From Peptococcaceae bacterium UBA7702 (GTDB lineage Bacteria > Bacillota > Dehalobacteriia > UBA7702): a stretch of 64,000 nt of DNA. The translations under genes and the position numbers were made by a program. Below are positions 25,686 to 33,101 of this stretch, in pieces (the stretch's first letter is position 1; each line of letters starts with the position of its first letter). The notes below the pieces were generated by a model, which saw only the letters and a program-made list of their open reading frames with translations, ran no database searches and was not told the DNA's origin. Where the stretch lies: contig DLGE01000001.1 of assembly GCA_002482535.1 (NCBI GenBank), positions 469,513 through 533,512 on the forward strand. The letters run 5' to 3'.

Positions 25686-26951
25686 ATGGTTCGAATCAAA
25701 CCGTTTCGGGGCATCCGTCCCCGGGAGGATTTGGCGGCGAAGGTGTCCGCACTCCCTTACGATGTCATGAATCGCGGGGAAGCCGCGGCGATGGCGGCAG
25801 GGAATCAAAACTCGATATTGCGTATTACCAGGGCTGAAGTGGACCTTCCCCCGGAAATCGGCGATTATGACGACCGTGTTTACGAGAGGGGAAAAGAAAA
25901 CCTACACTCGTTTTTGCAAGAGGGCGTCCTTAAAAAAGAGGAAAAACCGGTTTTTTATATATACCGTGAGATCATGAACGGTAAAAGCCAAACGGGGATC
26001 GTCGCCACTTTTGCCACGGAAGACTATGAAAACAATACCATTTTAAAACATGAATTGACGCGGAAAGAGAAGGAAATGGATCGGATTCGTCATTTCGACG
26101 CCTGCGATTGCCAGACAGAGCCTGTTTTTCTGACTTACCGTCGCCGCCGGGATATCGACGAATTGGTGGCCGCTTGGATCACTTCTCACGACGCTGTTTA
26201 CGATTTCGTCGCCGCTGATCAGGTTACGCATCTGCTCTGGTTGGTTGATGATGAAGTAATGATCGAAGCCCTCCGGGAAGCCTTCGGGAAACTGGATAAA
26301 GCCTATATTGCCGATGGGCATCACCGCACGGCTTCCGCTGTGGCGGTGGGTAAAATGAGAAAAGGCCAGGGTACGCCCGAAGGGAAAGACAGTCCGGCCC
26401 AGCATTTTATGGCGGTGATTTTCCCCGATCAAGATCTTTTGATCATGGAGTATAACCGTGTCGTAACCGTGGGCGCTGATTTTGACGCGCCGGCTTTTCT
26501 GAAACAGTTGGCCTTAAAGTTCAGCGTGGAAAAATTAAAAGGCGACTTTTTACCGGCGAAAAAGCATGAATTCGGCGTTTATATCGGCGGCTCTTGGTAC
26601 CGCCTCATTGCCAAACCGGAGCTCTATCAGAATGAAGACATCGCGGAAAACCTCGACGCCGCGATTTTACAGAAAAATGTCCTCGGACCGCTGCTTGCCA
26701 TTGAGGACCCCCGTACGGATCAAAAAATTGATTTCATCGGGGGCATCCGCGGCAACGGGGAGATCGTGGGGCGCTGTGCCGAAGGGAACTGTATCGGCTT
26801 TCATCTCTATCCGGTGGAAATCGCCGATTTGATGTCCATTGCCGACCACGGCAAGATCATGCCCCCGAAGAGCACCTGGTTTGAGCCGAAGCTGCGAAGC
26901 GGTTTATTCCTGCACAGTCTTGAGGAAGATACGGAGAGTAAGGAGAAATAA
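25686..26951 (+). CDS. DUF1015 family protein
   Basis: A 421-residue soluble protein of the DUF1015 family. Signatures are IKPFRGIRP at the N-terminus, ALPYDVMN near residue 23, and the central IADGHHRTASA near residue 210, whose His pair looks catalytic or metal-binding. In anaerobes the family is often next to serine biosynthesis genes; here it follows pyruvate carboxylase by 13 nt. No reaction is established with certainty. It reads into sdhC, whose GTG start is 1 nt beyond this stop, so all these genes probably share a transcript. Confidence 0.85.
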   Translation: MVRIKPFRGIRPREDLAAKVSALPYDVMNRGEAAAMAAGNQNSILRITRAEVDLPPEIGDYDDRVYERGKENLHSFLQEGVLKKEEKPVFYIYREIMNGKSQTGIVATFATEDYENNTILKHELTRKEKEMDRIRHFDACDCQTEPVFLTYRRRRDIDELVAAWITSHDAVYDFVAADQVTHLLWLVDDEVMIEALREAFGKLDKAYIADGHHRTASAVAVGKMRKGQGTPEGKDSPAQHFMAVIFPDQDLLIMEYNRVVTVGADFDAPAFLKQLALKFSVEKLKGDFLPAKKHEFGVYIGGSWYRLIAKPELYQNEDIAENLDAAILQKNVLGPLLAIEDPRTDQKIDFIGGIRGNGEIVGRCAEGNCIGFHLYPVEIADLMSIADHGKIMPPKSTWFEPKLRSGLFLHSLEEDTESKEK

Positions 26952-26952
26952 G

Positions 26953-27591
26953 GTGGCTAAGGAAAAAGAGAAAAAACAGTTACGCTCAGATTTTTATATT
27001 CGACGGTTTCATTCGATCTTGGGGATCATCCCCATCGGCATCTTTCTTTGCCTGCATCTGACGTTAAACAGCGCGGCGATCATTGGGCCGGAAGCCTGGG
27101 CGGCGGTGATTGACGGTATGCGCTCCATGCCCTTTATCATTGTGGCGGAAATCAGCCTGATCGCGCTGCCGATTCTGTTTCATGCGATATACGGTATCTA
27201 TGTGGTCTACGTTTCGGACATGCATTTTCTTCAATACCAGTATCTCAACAACTGGATGTATATTTTACAGCGTGTCACGGCGATCATCACCTTGATTTTT
27301 GTCATCTACCACGTTACTTTCGTGCGTATCATGACAGAAACCACCATGGACGTCATGGCGGCCATGGCCAATGTATTGCAGACGCCCCTCGGTTTTGTCC
27401 TTGAACTGATCGGCATTTGGAGCGCGATTTACCATTTCAGCAACGGTCTCTTTACCTTTTTCATTACCTGGGGCGTTCTCCACGGAGAGCGCATTCAGAA
27501 ATTATTTTCCCTTTTAACGATGATGCTTTGCGCGGCCCTCTGTTTGCTGTCGCTGATCATCTTGATCCGAATTGCCATGATGCCCATTTAA
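26953..27591 (+). CDS. sdhC: Succinate dehydrogenase/fumarate reductase cytochrome b558 subunit
   Basis: Membrane anchor of complex II, 212 residues with five transmembrane helices, like the B. subtilis/Wolinella diheme b-type anchors. Heme-ligand candidates are the histidines in YIRRFHSILG (helix I), CLHLTLN, FHAIYG (helix II), IYHVTF (helix IV) and IYHFSNGL (helix V). The start is a GTG 9 nt after AAGGAG; the longer upstream frame is inside DUF1015. It uses menaquinone by analogy and can run in either direction depending on the redox state. Confidence 0.9.
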   Translation: MAKEKEKKQLRSDFYIRRFHSILGIIPIGIFLCLHLTLNSAAIIGPEAWAAVIDGMRSMPFIIVAEISLIALPILFHAIYGIYVVYVSDMHFLQYQYLNNWMYILQRVTAIITLIFVIYHVTFVRIMTETTMDVMAAMANVLQTPLGFVLELIGIWSAIYHFSNGLFTFFITWGVLHGERIQKLFSLLTMMLCAALCLLSLIILIRIAMMPI

Positions 27592-27606
27592 AGGAGGCTA
27601 TATTTG

Positions 27607-29349
27607 ATGAATCCGAAAGCGGTTGTGGTCGGCGGCGGCCTCGCAGGTTTGATGAGTACCATTAAGTTGGTGGAAAGAGGGATCGCCGTTGATTTGATTT
27701 CCCTCGTTCCCGTGAAGCGTTCCCATTCCGTTTGCGCCCAGGGCGGCATCAACGCCGCGCTGAACACGAAAGGTGAGGGGGACACGGTTGACCAACATTT
27801 TTACGATACGATCTACGGCGGTGATTTTCTTGCCAATCAGCCCCCGGTTCGGGGCATGGTGGATGCAGCGCCGGAGTTGATTTATACCTTTGACCGCATG
27901 GGCGCGAATTTTACCCGTACCGAAGAAGGCCTTCTTGATTTGCGGCTTTTCGGCGGCGTGAAAAAACGGCGCACCGTATTTGCCGGCGCTACCACCGGTC
28001 AGCAATTGGAATATACCCTTGACGAGCAGGTGCGCCGCCACGAAGACAGCGGCAAAGTCACAAAATATGAGGGCTGGGAATTTTTGAAGGCCGTCATTGA
28101 CGGTCACGGTGTCTGCCGGGGCTGCATTGCCCAAGACCTCGCCACCATGGAGATTCGCGTCTTCCGAGCCGATGTGGTGATCATCGCCACCGGTGGCGCC
28201 GGGGTGATCTATGGCAAGAGCACCAATTCCTCCATCAATACGGGGAGCGCCGCCTCCATCGTCTATCAGCAGGGGGCCGCTTACGCCAACGCTGAATTCA
28301 TTCAGATTCATCCCACCGCCATGCTGGGGGATGACAAAACCCGGCTGATGTCGGAATCCGCCCGTGGGGAAGGGGGCCGCGTCTGGACGTATAAAGACGG
28401 CAAGCCCTGGTATTTCCTGGAAGAGATGTACCCCGGTTACGGCAACCTGGTGCCTCGGGATATCGCCTCCCGGGCAATTCATAAGGTTTGCGTGGAAATG
28501 GGTCTTGGCATCGACGGTAAAAACCAGGTTTACCTTGACCTTTCTCATCTTGACAAGGATTTTTTGGAACGCCGTCTCGGCGGTATCATTGAAATATACG
28601 AAAAGTTTCACGGTGACGATCCCAAAAAGGTGCCGATGAAGATCTATCCCGGCATTCACTATTTCATGGGCGGCATCCATGTGGATTGGCAGCATATGAC
28701 CTGTATTCCCGGCTTATTTGCCGCCGGGGAATGTGACTATATGTACCACGGCGCCAACCGTTTGGGGGCCAACTCCCTGCTTTCCGCCGCATACAGCGGT
28801 ACGGTCTGCGGCCCCGCCGCCGCCGATTACATTGGCGGTTTGGCAAAGCTTGCCGCCGAGGAGGAGGCTACGCTCTTTGAAACCTACCGGCAAAAGGAAG
28901 TTGCTTACGACGCTGATGTCCGTAAGCTAAACGGTAATGAAAACCCCTTTGTGCTCCATCAGGAAATGGGCGAAATGATGACCAGGAACGTCGGCATTGT
29001 GCGCAACAACAAGGATCTTGCCGCCGCCGATAGGGAACTTGGGGACTACTTGGAACGCTGGCAGCGTTTGGCCATGGTGGACAGCAACGTCTATTCCAAC
29101 CAGACCGTGATGTTCGTGAAACAGTTGAAGAATATGATGGAACTGGCCCGGGTGATCACCCTTGCGGCGCTGAACAGGGATGAAAGCCGTGGTGCTCATT
29201 ATAAACCGGAATTTCCGGAACGAAACGACAAGGATTATTTGAAAACGACAAAGGCTTTCTATACCGCCGACGGGCCGCGGTTTGCCTGGGAAGATATCGA
29301 TACCTCCCTCCTTGAACCGGTGAAGCGTACCTACGGAGGCAGTAAATGA
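27607..29349 (+). CDS. sdhA: Succinate dehydrogenase/fumarate reductase flavoprotein subunit
   Basis: Catalytic FAD subunit of complex II, 580 residues. The N-terminus has the FAD-binding GGGLAGLMS; SVCAQGGIN supplies the covalent-FAD region, although the usual histidine (HxxxAQGG) must be read in the preceding SHS. Active-site elements include HPTAMLG and ARGEGGRVW with the catalytic arginine, GGIHVDW, and GANRLGANSLL near residue 380. The start is the ATG after AAAGGAGG, 15 nt past sdhC. Gene order C-A-B is typical of Gram-positive complex II. With fumarase and pyruvate carboxylase in the window, fumarate reduction is a plausible in vivo direction. Confidence 0.95.
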   Translation: MNPKAVVVGGGLAGLMSTIKLVERGIAVDLISLVPVKRSHSVCAQGGINAALNTKGEGDTVDQHFYDTIYGGDFLANQPPVRGMVDAAPELIYTFDRMGANFTRTEEGLLDLRLFGGVKKRRTVFAGATTGQQLEYTLDEQVRRHEDSGKVTKYEGWEFLKAVIDGHGVCRGCIAQDLATMEIRVFRADVVIIATGGAGVIYGKSTNSSINTGSAASIVYQQGAAYANAEFIQIHPTAMLGDDKTRLMSESARGEGGRVWTYKDGKPWYFLEEMYPGYGNLVPRDIASRAIHKVCVEMGLGIDGKNQVYLDLSHLDKDFLERRLGGIIEIYEKFHGDDPKKVPMKIYPGIHYFMGGIHVDWQHMTCIPGLFAAGECDYMYHGANRLGANSLLSAAYSGTVCGPAAADYIGGLAKLAAEEEATLFETYRQKEVAYDADVRKLNGNENPFVLHQEMGEMMTRNVGIVRNNKDLAAADRELGDYLERWQRLAMVDSNVYSNQTVMFVKQLKNMMELARVITLAALNRDESRGAHYKPEFPERNDKDYLKTTKAFYTADGPRFAWEDIDTSLLEPVKRTYGGSK

Positions 29350-30116
29350 TGAGTGAAAAATACATTACATTCAAAATCAAACGTCAGGACAAGCCGGAAA
29401 GCGCGCCTTATTGGGAAGAGTTCCAGATTTCTTATAAACCGAATATGAACGTGGTTTCTTCTTTGATGGAAATCAGAAAAAACCCTGTTAACGCCAAGGG
29501 TCACAAGGTAAATCCCGTGGTTTACGAATGCAACTGCTATGAAGAAGTCTGCGGCGCCTGTACGATGATCATCAACGGCACGCCGCGCCAAGCTTGTTCT
29601 GCCCTGATCGATGAGATCATCGAGAAACACGGGATAGAACGCCCCATCACCTTACAACCGTTAACAAAATTTCCGGTGATCCGGGATTTGCTGGTTGACC
29701 GGCAGATCATGTTCGATTATTTAAAGCAAGTCAAAGCCTGGATTCCCGTGGACGGCAGTTTCGGTCTTGGCCGGGGGCCCCGCTACGACGAAAGCAAACG
29801 CAGCGCCGCGTACCAAATATCCCGTTGCATGACTTGCGGCTGCTGTGCGGAAGCGTGTCCCAGCTTCAATGACCGCAGCGATTTCATGGGGCCTCACGTT
29901 TTTGCTCAGGTGAAGATGTTCAATATGCACCCATTGGGGTCGATGCAAAAAGAGGAACGCTTAAAGGCGATCATGGGTCACGGCGGCATTCAGGATTGCG
30001 GCAACGCGCAAAACTGCGTGAGAGTCTGTCCCAAAAGCATTCCGCTGACCAAATCCATCGCCGAATTGAACCTTGACGTCAATCTCTTGGCACTCAAACG
30101 CATCTTTAAGTGGTAG
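29346..30116 (+). CDS. sdhB: Succinate dehydrogenase/fumarate reductase iron-sulfur subunit
   Basis: Electron-transfer subunit of complex II, 256 residues. The N-terminal plant-ferredoxin domain binds a [2Fe-2S] cluster with CNCYEEVCGAC and a later QAC. The C-terminal domain has CMTCGCCAEACP for the [4Fe-4S] cluster and CGNAQNCVRVCPKSI for the [3Fe-4S] cluster. The start overlaps the sdhA stop as ATGA, and a second ATG follows immediately. It is the last gene of the run, ending before a long hairpin. Confidence 0.96.
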   Translation: MMSEKYITFKIKRQDKPESAPYWEEFQISYKPNMNVVSSLMEIRKNPVNAKGHKVNPVVYECNCYEEVCGACTMIINGTPRQACSALIDEIIEKHGIERPITLQPLTKFPVIRDLLVDRQIMFDYLKQVKAWIPVDGSFGLGRGPRYDESKRSAAYQISRCMTCGCCAEACPSFNDRSDFMGPHVFAQVKMFNMHPLGSMQKEERLKAIMGHGGIQDCGNAQNCVRVCPKSIPLTKSIAELNLDVNLLALKRIFKW

Positions 30117-30132
30117 TTTGTTGATTAAAAAA

Positions 30133-30202
30133 TAATAAAGCCATAGGAAGGCCAGAATTCGGCTAAAATGAAGTGCCGAAGGTTTTCCTATGGCTTCTTT
30201 AT
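30133..30202 (+). terminator. Long branched terminator hairpin after sdhB
   Basis: Outer arms AAAGCCATAGGAA and TTCCTATGGCTTCTTT enclose an inner TTCGGC/GCCGAA stem. The T-rich right side makes it a likely transcription stop. Confidence 0.7.
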
Positions 30203-30636
30203 TTGAAGATAGCCGCAAAAATCGGAAATTTCACAGCGCACCAGAGTATCATGGAAAAACAAAGAAAAATACGGGAAAAGAAATCATGATACGAAATGGC
30301 ATCGTTTCAATTATGGTAAGATATGGCACAATGCTTAAACGGGAAAACACTGGAGGATAACGGAGGCGTCGGATTGCTGCCGGTACAGAAGAAGAGCGCA
30401 AATCTGGATATTCTTTGTTTATGGGGATACGATTTCAGCATCATTATAAACTCTTTGAAAGGATAACAAGTAACGGCTTCTTTTTATTATGTTTACTTTA
30501 CATAATACCTATTATAAGAAGTTATAGATATTTCTAAGGTAGCCCTCTTTCTTATAACCTTTTGGATGTGTGTTAATATTCTTGTATTCTTCCGTTGACT
30601 GTAGTATAATGTAGAAAAAATTGGAGAGATTTTGCC
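30203..30636. other. Non-coding stretch upstream of lexA
   Basis: About 430 nt without a convincing gene. It holds a TATCATG/CATGATA inverted pair (30248-30293), a 9-bp inverted repeat TTATAAGAA/TTCTTATAA (30512-30520 and 30549-30557) and the lexA promoter at its end. A 31-codon TTG-start ORF with GGAGG is present near 30375 but has no other support. No GAAC-N4-GTTC LexA box is visible. Confidence 0.5.
30582..30610 (+). promoter_or_regulatory. Promoter of lexA
   Basis: TTGTAT, 17 nt, TATAAT, ending 26 nt before the lexA start codon. Confidence 0.6.
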
Positions 30637-31281
30637 ATGGCTGCGCCAAGAGAACCAAGAAGTTCCAAGTACCCAAATTTGACGGTACGGCAGGAACTGG
30701 TCTATGATTATATCATCGCTTATTGCAAGGATCATCCGTATCCGCCAACGGTGAGAGAAATTCAGCGTTATCTCAAAGTCAAATCGACTTCCACCGTGCA
30801 TTATGCCTTAAACGGCTTGGCCGCTGCCGGCTATATCGTAAGAAACGGCGGCAAAATGCGTACCATTGAGATTATTGATAAGGACCATTTTGCCCAAAAC
30901 GTCTTCATGGCTCCCGTCATTGGCAGCATTGCTGCGGGGGAGCCGATTCTTGCCGAAGAGAATATTCGGGAGTATTATCCCCTGCCCTCTTCTGTTTCGA
31001 CTTCCTCCGACAGCGTTTTTATCCTCGATGTCAAGGGGGAAAGCATGATCAACGCGGGAATCTTAAACGGTGATTATGTCATTGTGGAGCAGCGTGATAC
31101 GGCGGAGAACGGCGAAATTGTCGCCGCTTTGCTCGACGACTCCGCCACCGTAAAGCGGTTTTTTAGAGAAGCTGACCATATCCGTTTGCAGCCGGAAAAC
31201 GATCAGATGGAACCGATCATCGTGAAAGAAGACATTCGCATTTTAGGCAAAATCATCGGCTTGATCCGCACCGTCATATAA
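30637..31281 (+). CDS. lexA: LexA repressor (SOS response)
   Basis: Transcriptional repressor that self-cleaves when stimulated by RecA filaments on single-stranded DNA. It has 214 residues. An N-terminal winged-helix domain (about 15-80, with PPTVREIQ and STSTVHYAL) is followed by the S24 protease domain. The scissile Ala-Gly is at 100-101 in SIAAGEP; the catalytic dyad is Ser136 in GESM and Lys173 in ATVKRF. It is monocistronic, with its own promoter and a strong terminator. No canonical operator was found upstream, so the box in this organism may differ. Confidence 0.95.
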   Translation: MAAPREPRSSKYPNLTVRQELVYDYIIAYCKDHPYPPTVREIQRYLKVKSTSTVHYALNGLAAAGYIVRNGGKMRTIEIIDKDHFAQNVFMAPVIGSIAAGEPILAEENIREYYPLPSSVSTSSDSVFILDVKGESMINAGILNGDYVIVEQRDTAENGEIVAALLDDSATVKRFFREADHIRLQPENDQMEPIIVKEDIRILGKIIGLIRTVI

Positions 31282-31314
31282 GCTTAAATATACTGATATA
31301 TTATTTTCAACGGC

Positions 31315-31359
31315 AACGGCAAAGCCGGGAAACTGCGTGTTCCCGGCTTTGCCGTTTTT
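31315..31359 (+). terminator. Intrinsic terminator after lexA
   Basis: A perfect 17-bp stem (31315-31331 with 31340-31356), 8-nt loop, then Ts. Confidence 0.9.
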
Positions 31360-31537
31360 GAAAATTGGTTTTGGAGAATAGAGGTATTTTGTATGTTTGT
31401 TGGTAATTGTATATAATCCGCTTGCGCGGTTATTTTCGTACCGGAATTTCGAGGGTTGTTGTCACTCCGGTACCATCTTTTTGTCCAAGGCACCCCTCCC
31501 TTACTTTTTATAGAGTTGTAAGCCGTTTACGGCCAGT

Positions 31538-33037
31538 TTATTGAAATTCCTGACGCAGCGAGCGCAGCAGCGCCGCCGCCATGGCCAGGCAAATGAACAT
31601 CAGGGGCAGTGCCACGATGATGGTAGCGGATTGGAGGGCGTTGAGTCCGCCAACGTAGAGGAGCATGGCAGCGACAGCGCCTTCAATGCCGCCCCAGAAA
31701 ATCTTGAGGGGAGCTGGCGGGTTCTGCACACCCTTGGCCGTCATCATGGAACAGACAAAGGTGGAAGAGTCCGCCGAAGTAATAAAGAAAATGGCGATCA
31801 GCACAATGGCCACAAAGGATATTGCTTTTGACAAAGGAAACTGATCCAACAAGGCGAAAAGCGCGTAGGAAAGATTATTCTGCATGGAGTCGGCAATGGA
31901 ACTCACGCCGTTCATATCAAGGTGAATGGCATTGCCTCCCATGATAGACATGAATATTAGGCATATGATCACGGGGCAAATCAAAGTGCCGATCACAAAT
32001 TCCCGAATCGTGCGGCCCTTGGAAATGCGGGCAATGAAGCCACCCACAAAGGGCCCCCACGAAATCCACCAGGCCCAGTAAAACAGCGTCCAACCGTTGA
32101 GCCAACCTTTGCTTTCACCGAAGGGATCCGTCCAAAAACTCGTGGCGACAATATGAGATAAATATTGGCCAAGGGAATCCACAAAGAAATTCGTCACAAA
32201 CAGCGTAGAGCCAGCAAAAAAGATGAACAGCAGCAAAATTGCCATGATCACGATATTGATGTTGCTTAGTATCTGAATTCCTTTGTCGATGCCGCTGACA
32301 GCGGAAGTGACAAACAAGGCGGTTGTTACGGCAATGATGCCAAACACCACAGGATTAGAATAAGGAATGCCGAAAACATAATGAAGACCGCTATTGATCT
32401 GCATGGCCCCTAACCCCAGAGAAGTCGCCACACCGAATACTGTGGCAAAGATCGCCAGCACGTTGATACAACTGCCAAGGATGCCGTTGGCGTGTTTTTC
32501 TCCCACCAACGGGATGATGCAGGAACTTAAGAGCGCCGGCTGTCCTTTACGAAATTGATAATAGGCCAAAGGCAGGCCGATGATACCAAAACAGGCCCAA
32601 GGGTGAATTCCCCAGTGAGTAAATGCGTAACGCATGGCGAGAGATGCCGACTCTGTTGTAGAGCCTTCATCGTAAGGCGGCGTAAGATAATGGCTCATAG
32701 GCTCTGCTACACTCCAGAAGACAAGGCCGATGCCCATACCGGCGGCGAAGAGCATCGCAAACCAGCTGCCTCTGGGATATTCCGGTTTGTCGCCGTCCTT
32801 CCCCAGAATAATCTGGCCATACTTTGACAGCGCCAGATAGGCCAAAAAGACCACGAAAAAGGTGACGACGATGAGATAAATCCAGCCGAAATCAGTGCAG
32901 AATGCCGATAGGACGCTGTCGAAAATGCTGCCGGCCTGGTCTGGCGCAACCATGGTCCATATTAAAAATACCAGGCAGAACAGGCCTCCGGCAATGAATA
33001 CTTTTTTATCAATATTTTCCCAGAACTTTTGAAACAT
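31538..33037 (-). CDS. BCCT-family betaine/carnitine/choline transporter (distal copy)
   Basis: A 499-residue transporter with twelve predicted membrane helices. The BCCT signatures are present: GMGIGLVFWSVAEP near residue 97 (glycine-rich helix 3), and FYWAWWISWGPFVGGFIARISKGRT near residues 320-345, cited here as the Trp-rich substrate helix. It takes up quaternary amines such as glycine betaine, carnitine or choline with H+ or Na+. It is the last gene of the six-gene methyltransferase run, so it probably imports the demethylation substrate or exchanges substrate for product. The ribosome-binding site is weak (GAGATAG). A CCCGGG pair in the short gap upstream could form an intercistronic hairpin. 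Confidence 0.92.
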   Translation of the reverse strand: MFQKFWENIDKKVFIAGGLFCLVFLIWTMVAPDQAGSIFDSVLSAFCTDFGWIYLIVVTFFVVFLAYLALSKYGQIILGKDGDKPEYPRGSWFAMLFAAGMGIGLVFWSVAEPMSHYLTPPYDEGSTTESASLAMRYAFTHWGIHPWACFGIIGLPLAYYQFRKGQPALLSSCIIPLVGEKHANGILGSCINVLAIFATVFGVATSLGLGAMQINSGLHYVFGIPYSNPVVFGIIAVTTALFVTSAVSGIDKGIQILSNINIVIMAILLLFIFFAGSTLFVTNFFVDSLGQYLSHIVATSFWTDPFGESKGWLNGWTLFYWAWWISWGPFVGGFIARISKGRTIREFVIGTLICPVIICLIFMSIMGGNAIHLDMNGVSSIADSMQNNLSYALFALLDQFPLSKAISFVAIVLIAIFFITSADSSTFVCSMMTAKGVQNPPAPLKIFWGGIEGAVAAMLLYVGGLNALQSATIIVALPLMFICLAMAAALLRSLRQEFQ

Positions 33038-33101
33038 AGCGCTATCTCGTTTCTTTTGTTTTTAACCAGGTGTCTATCCCCTTCCCCGGGAATTTGGTAT
33101 G

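Noticed and set aside
30375..30470. 31-codon ORF with TTG start and GGAGG upstream of lexA
   Set aside because: Weak start, no promoter of quality, no recognisable sequence features and no partner context.
31437..31472. GTACCGGA...TCCGGTAC inverted repeat downstream of the distal BCCT gene as a terminator
   Set aside because: Long loop and no T run on the transcribed strand; it may only be a weak 3'-end structure.
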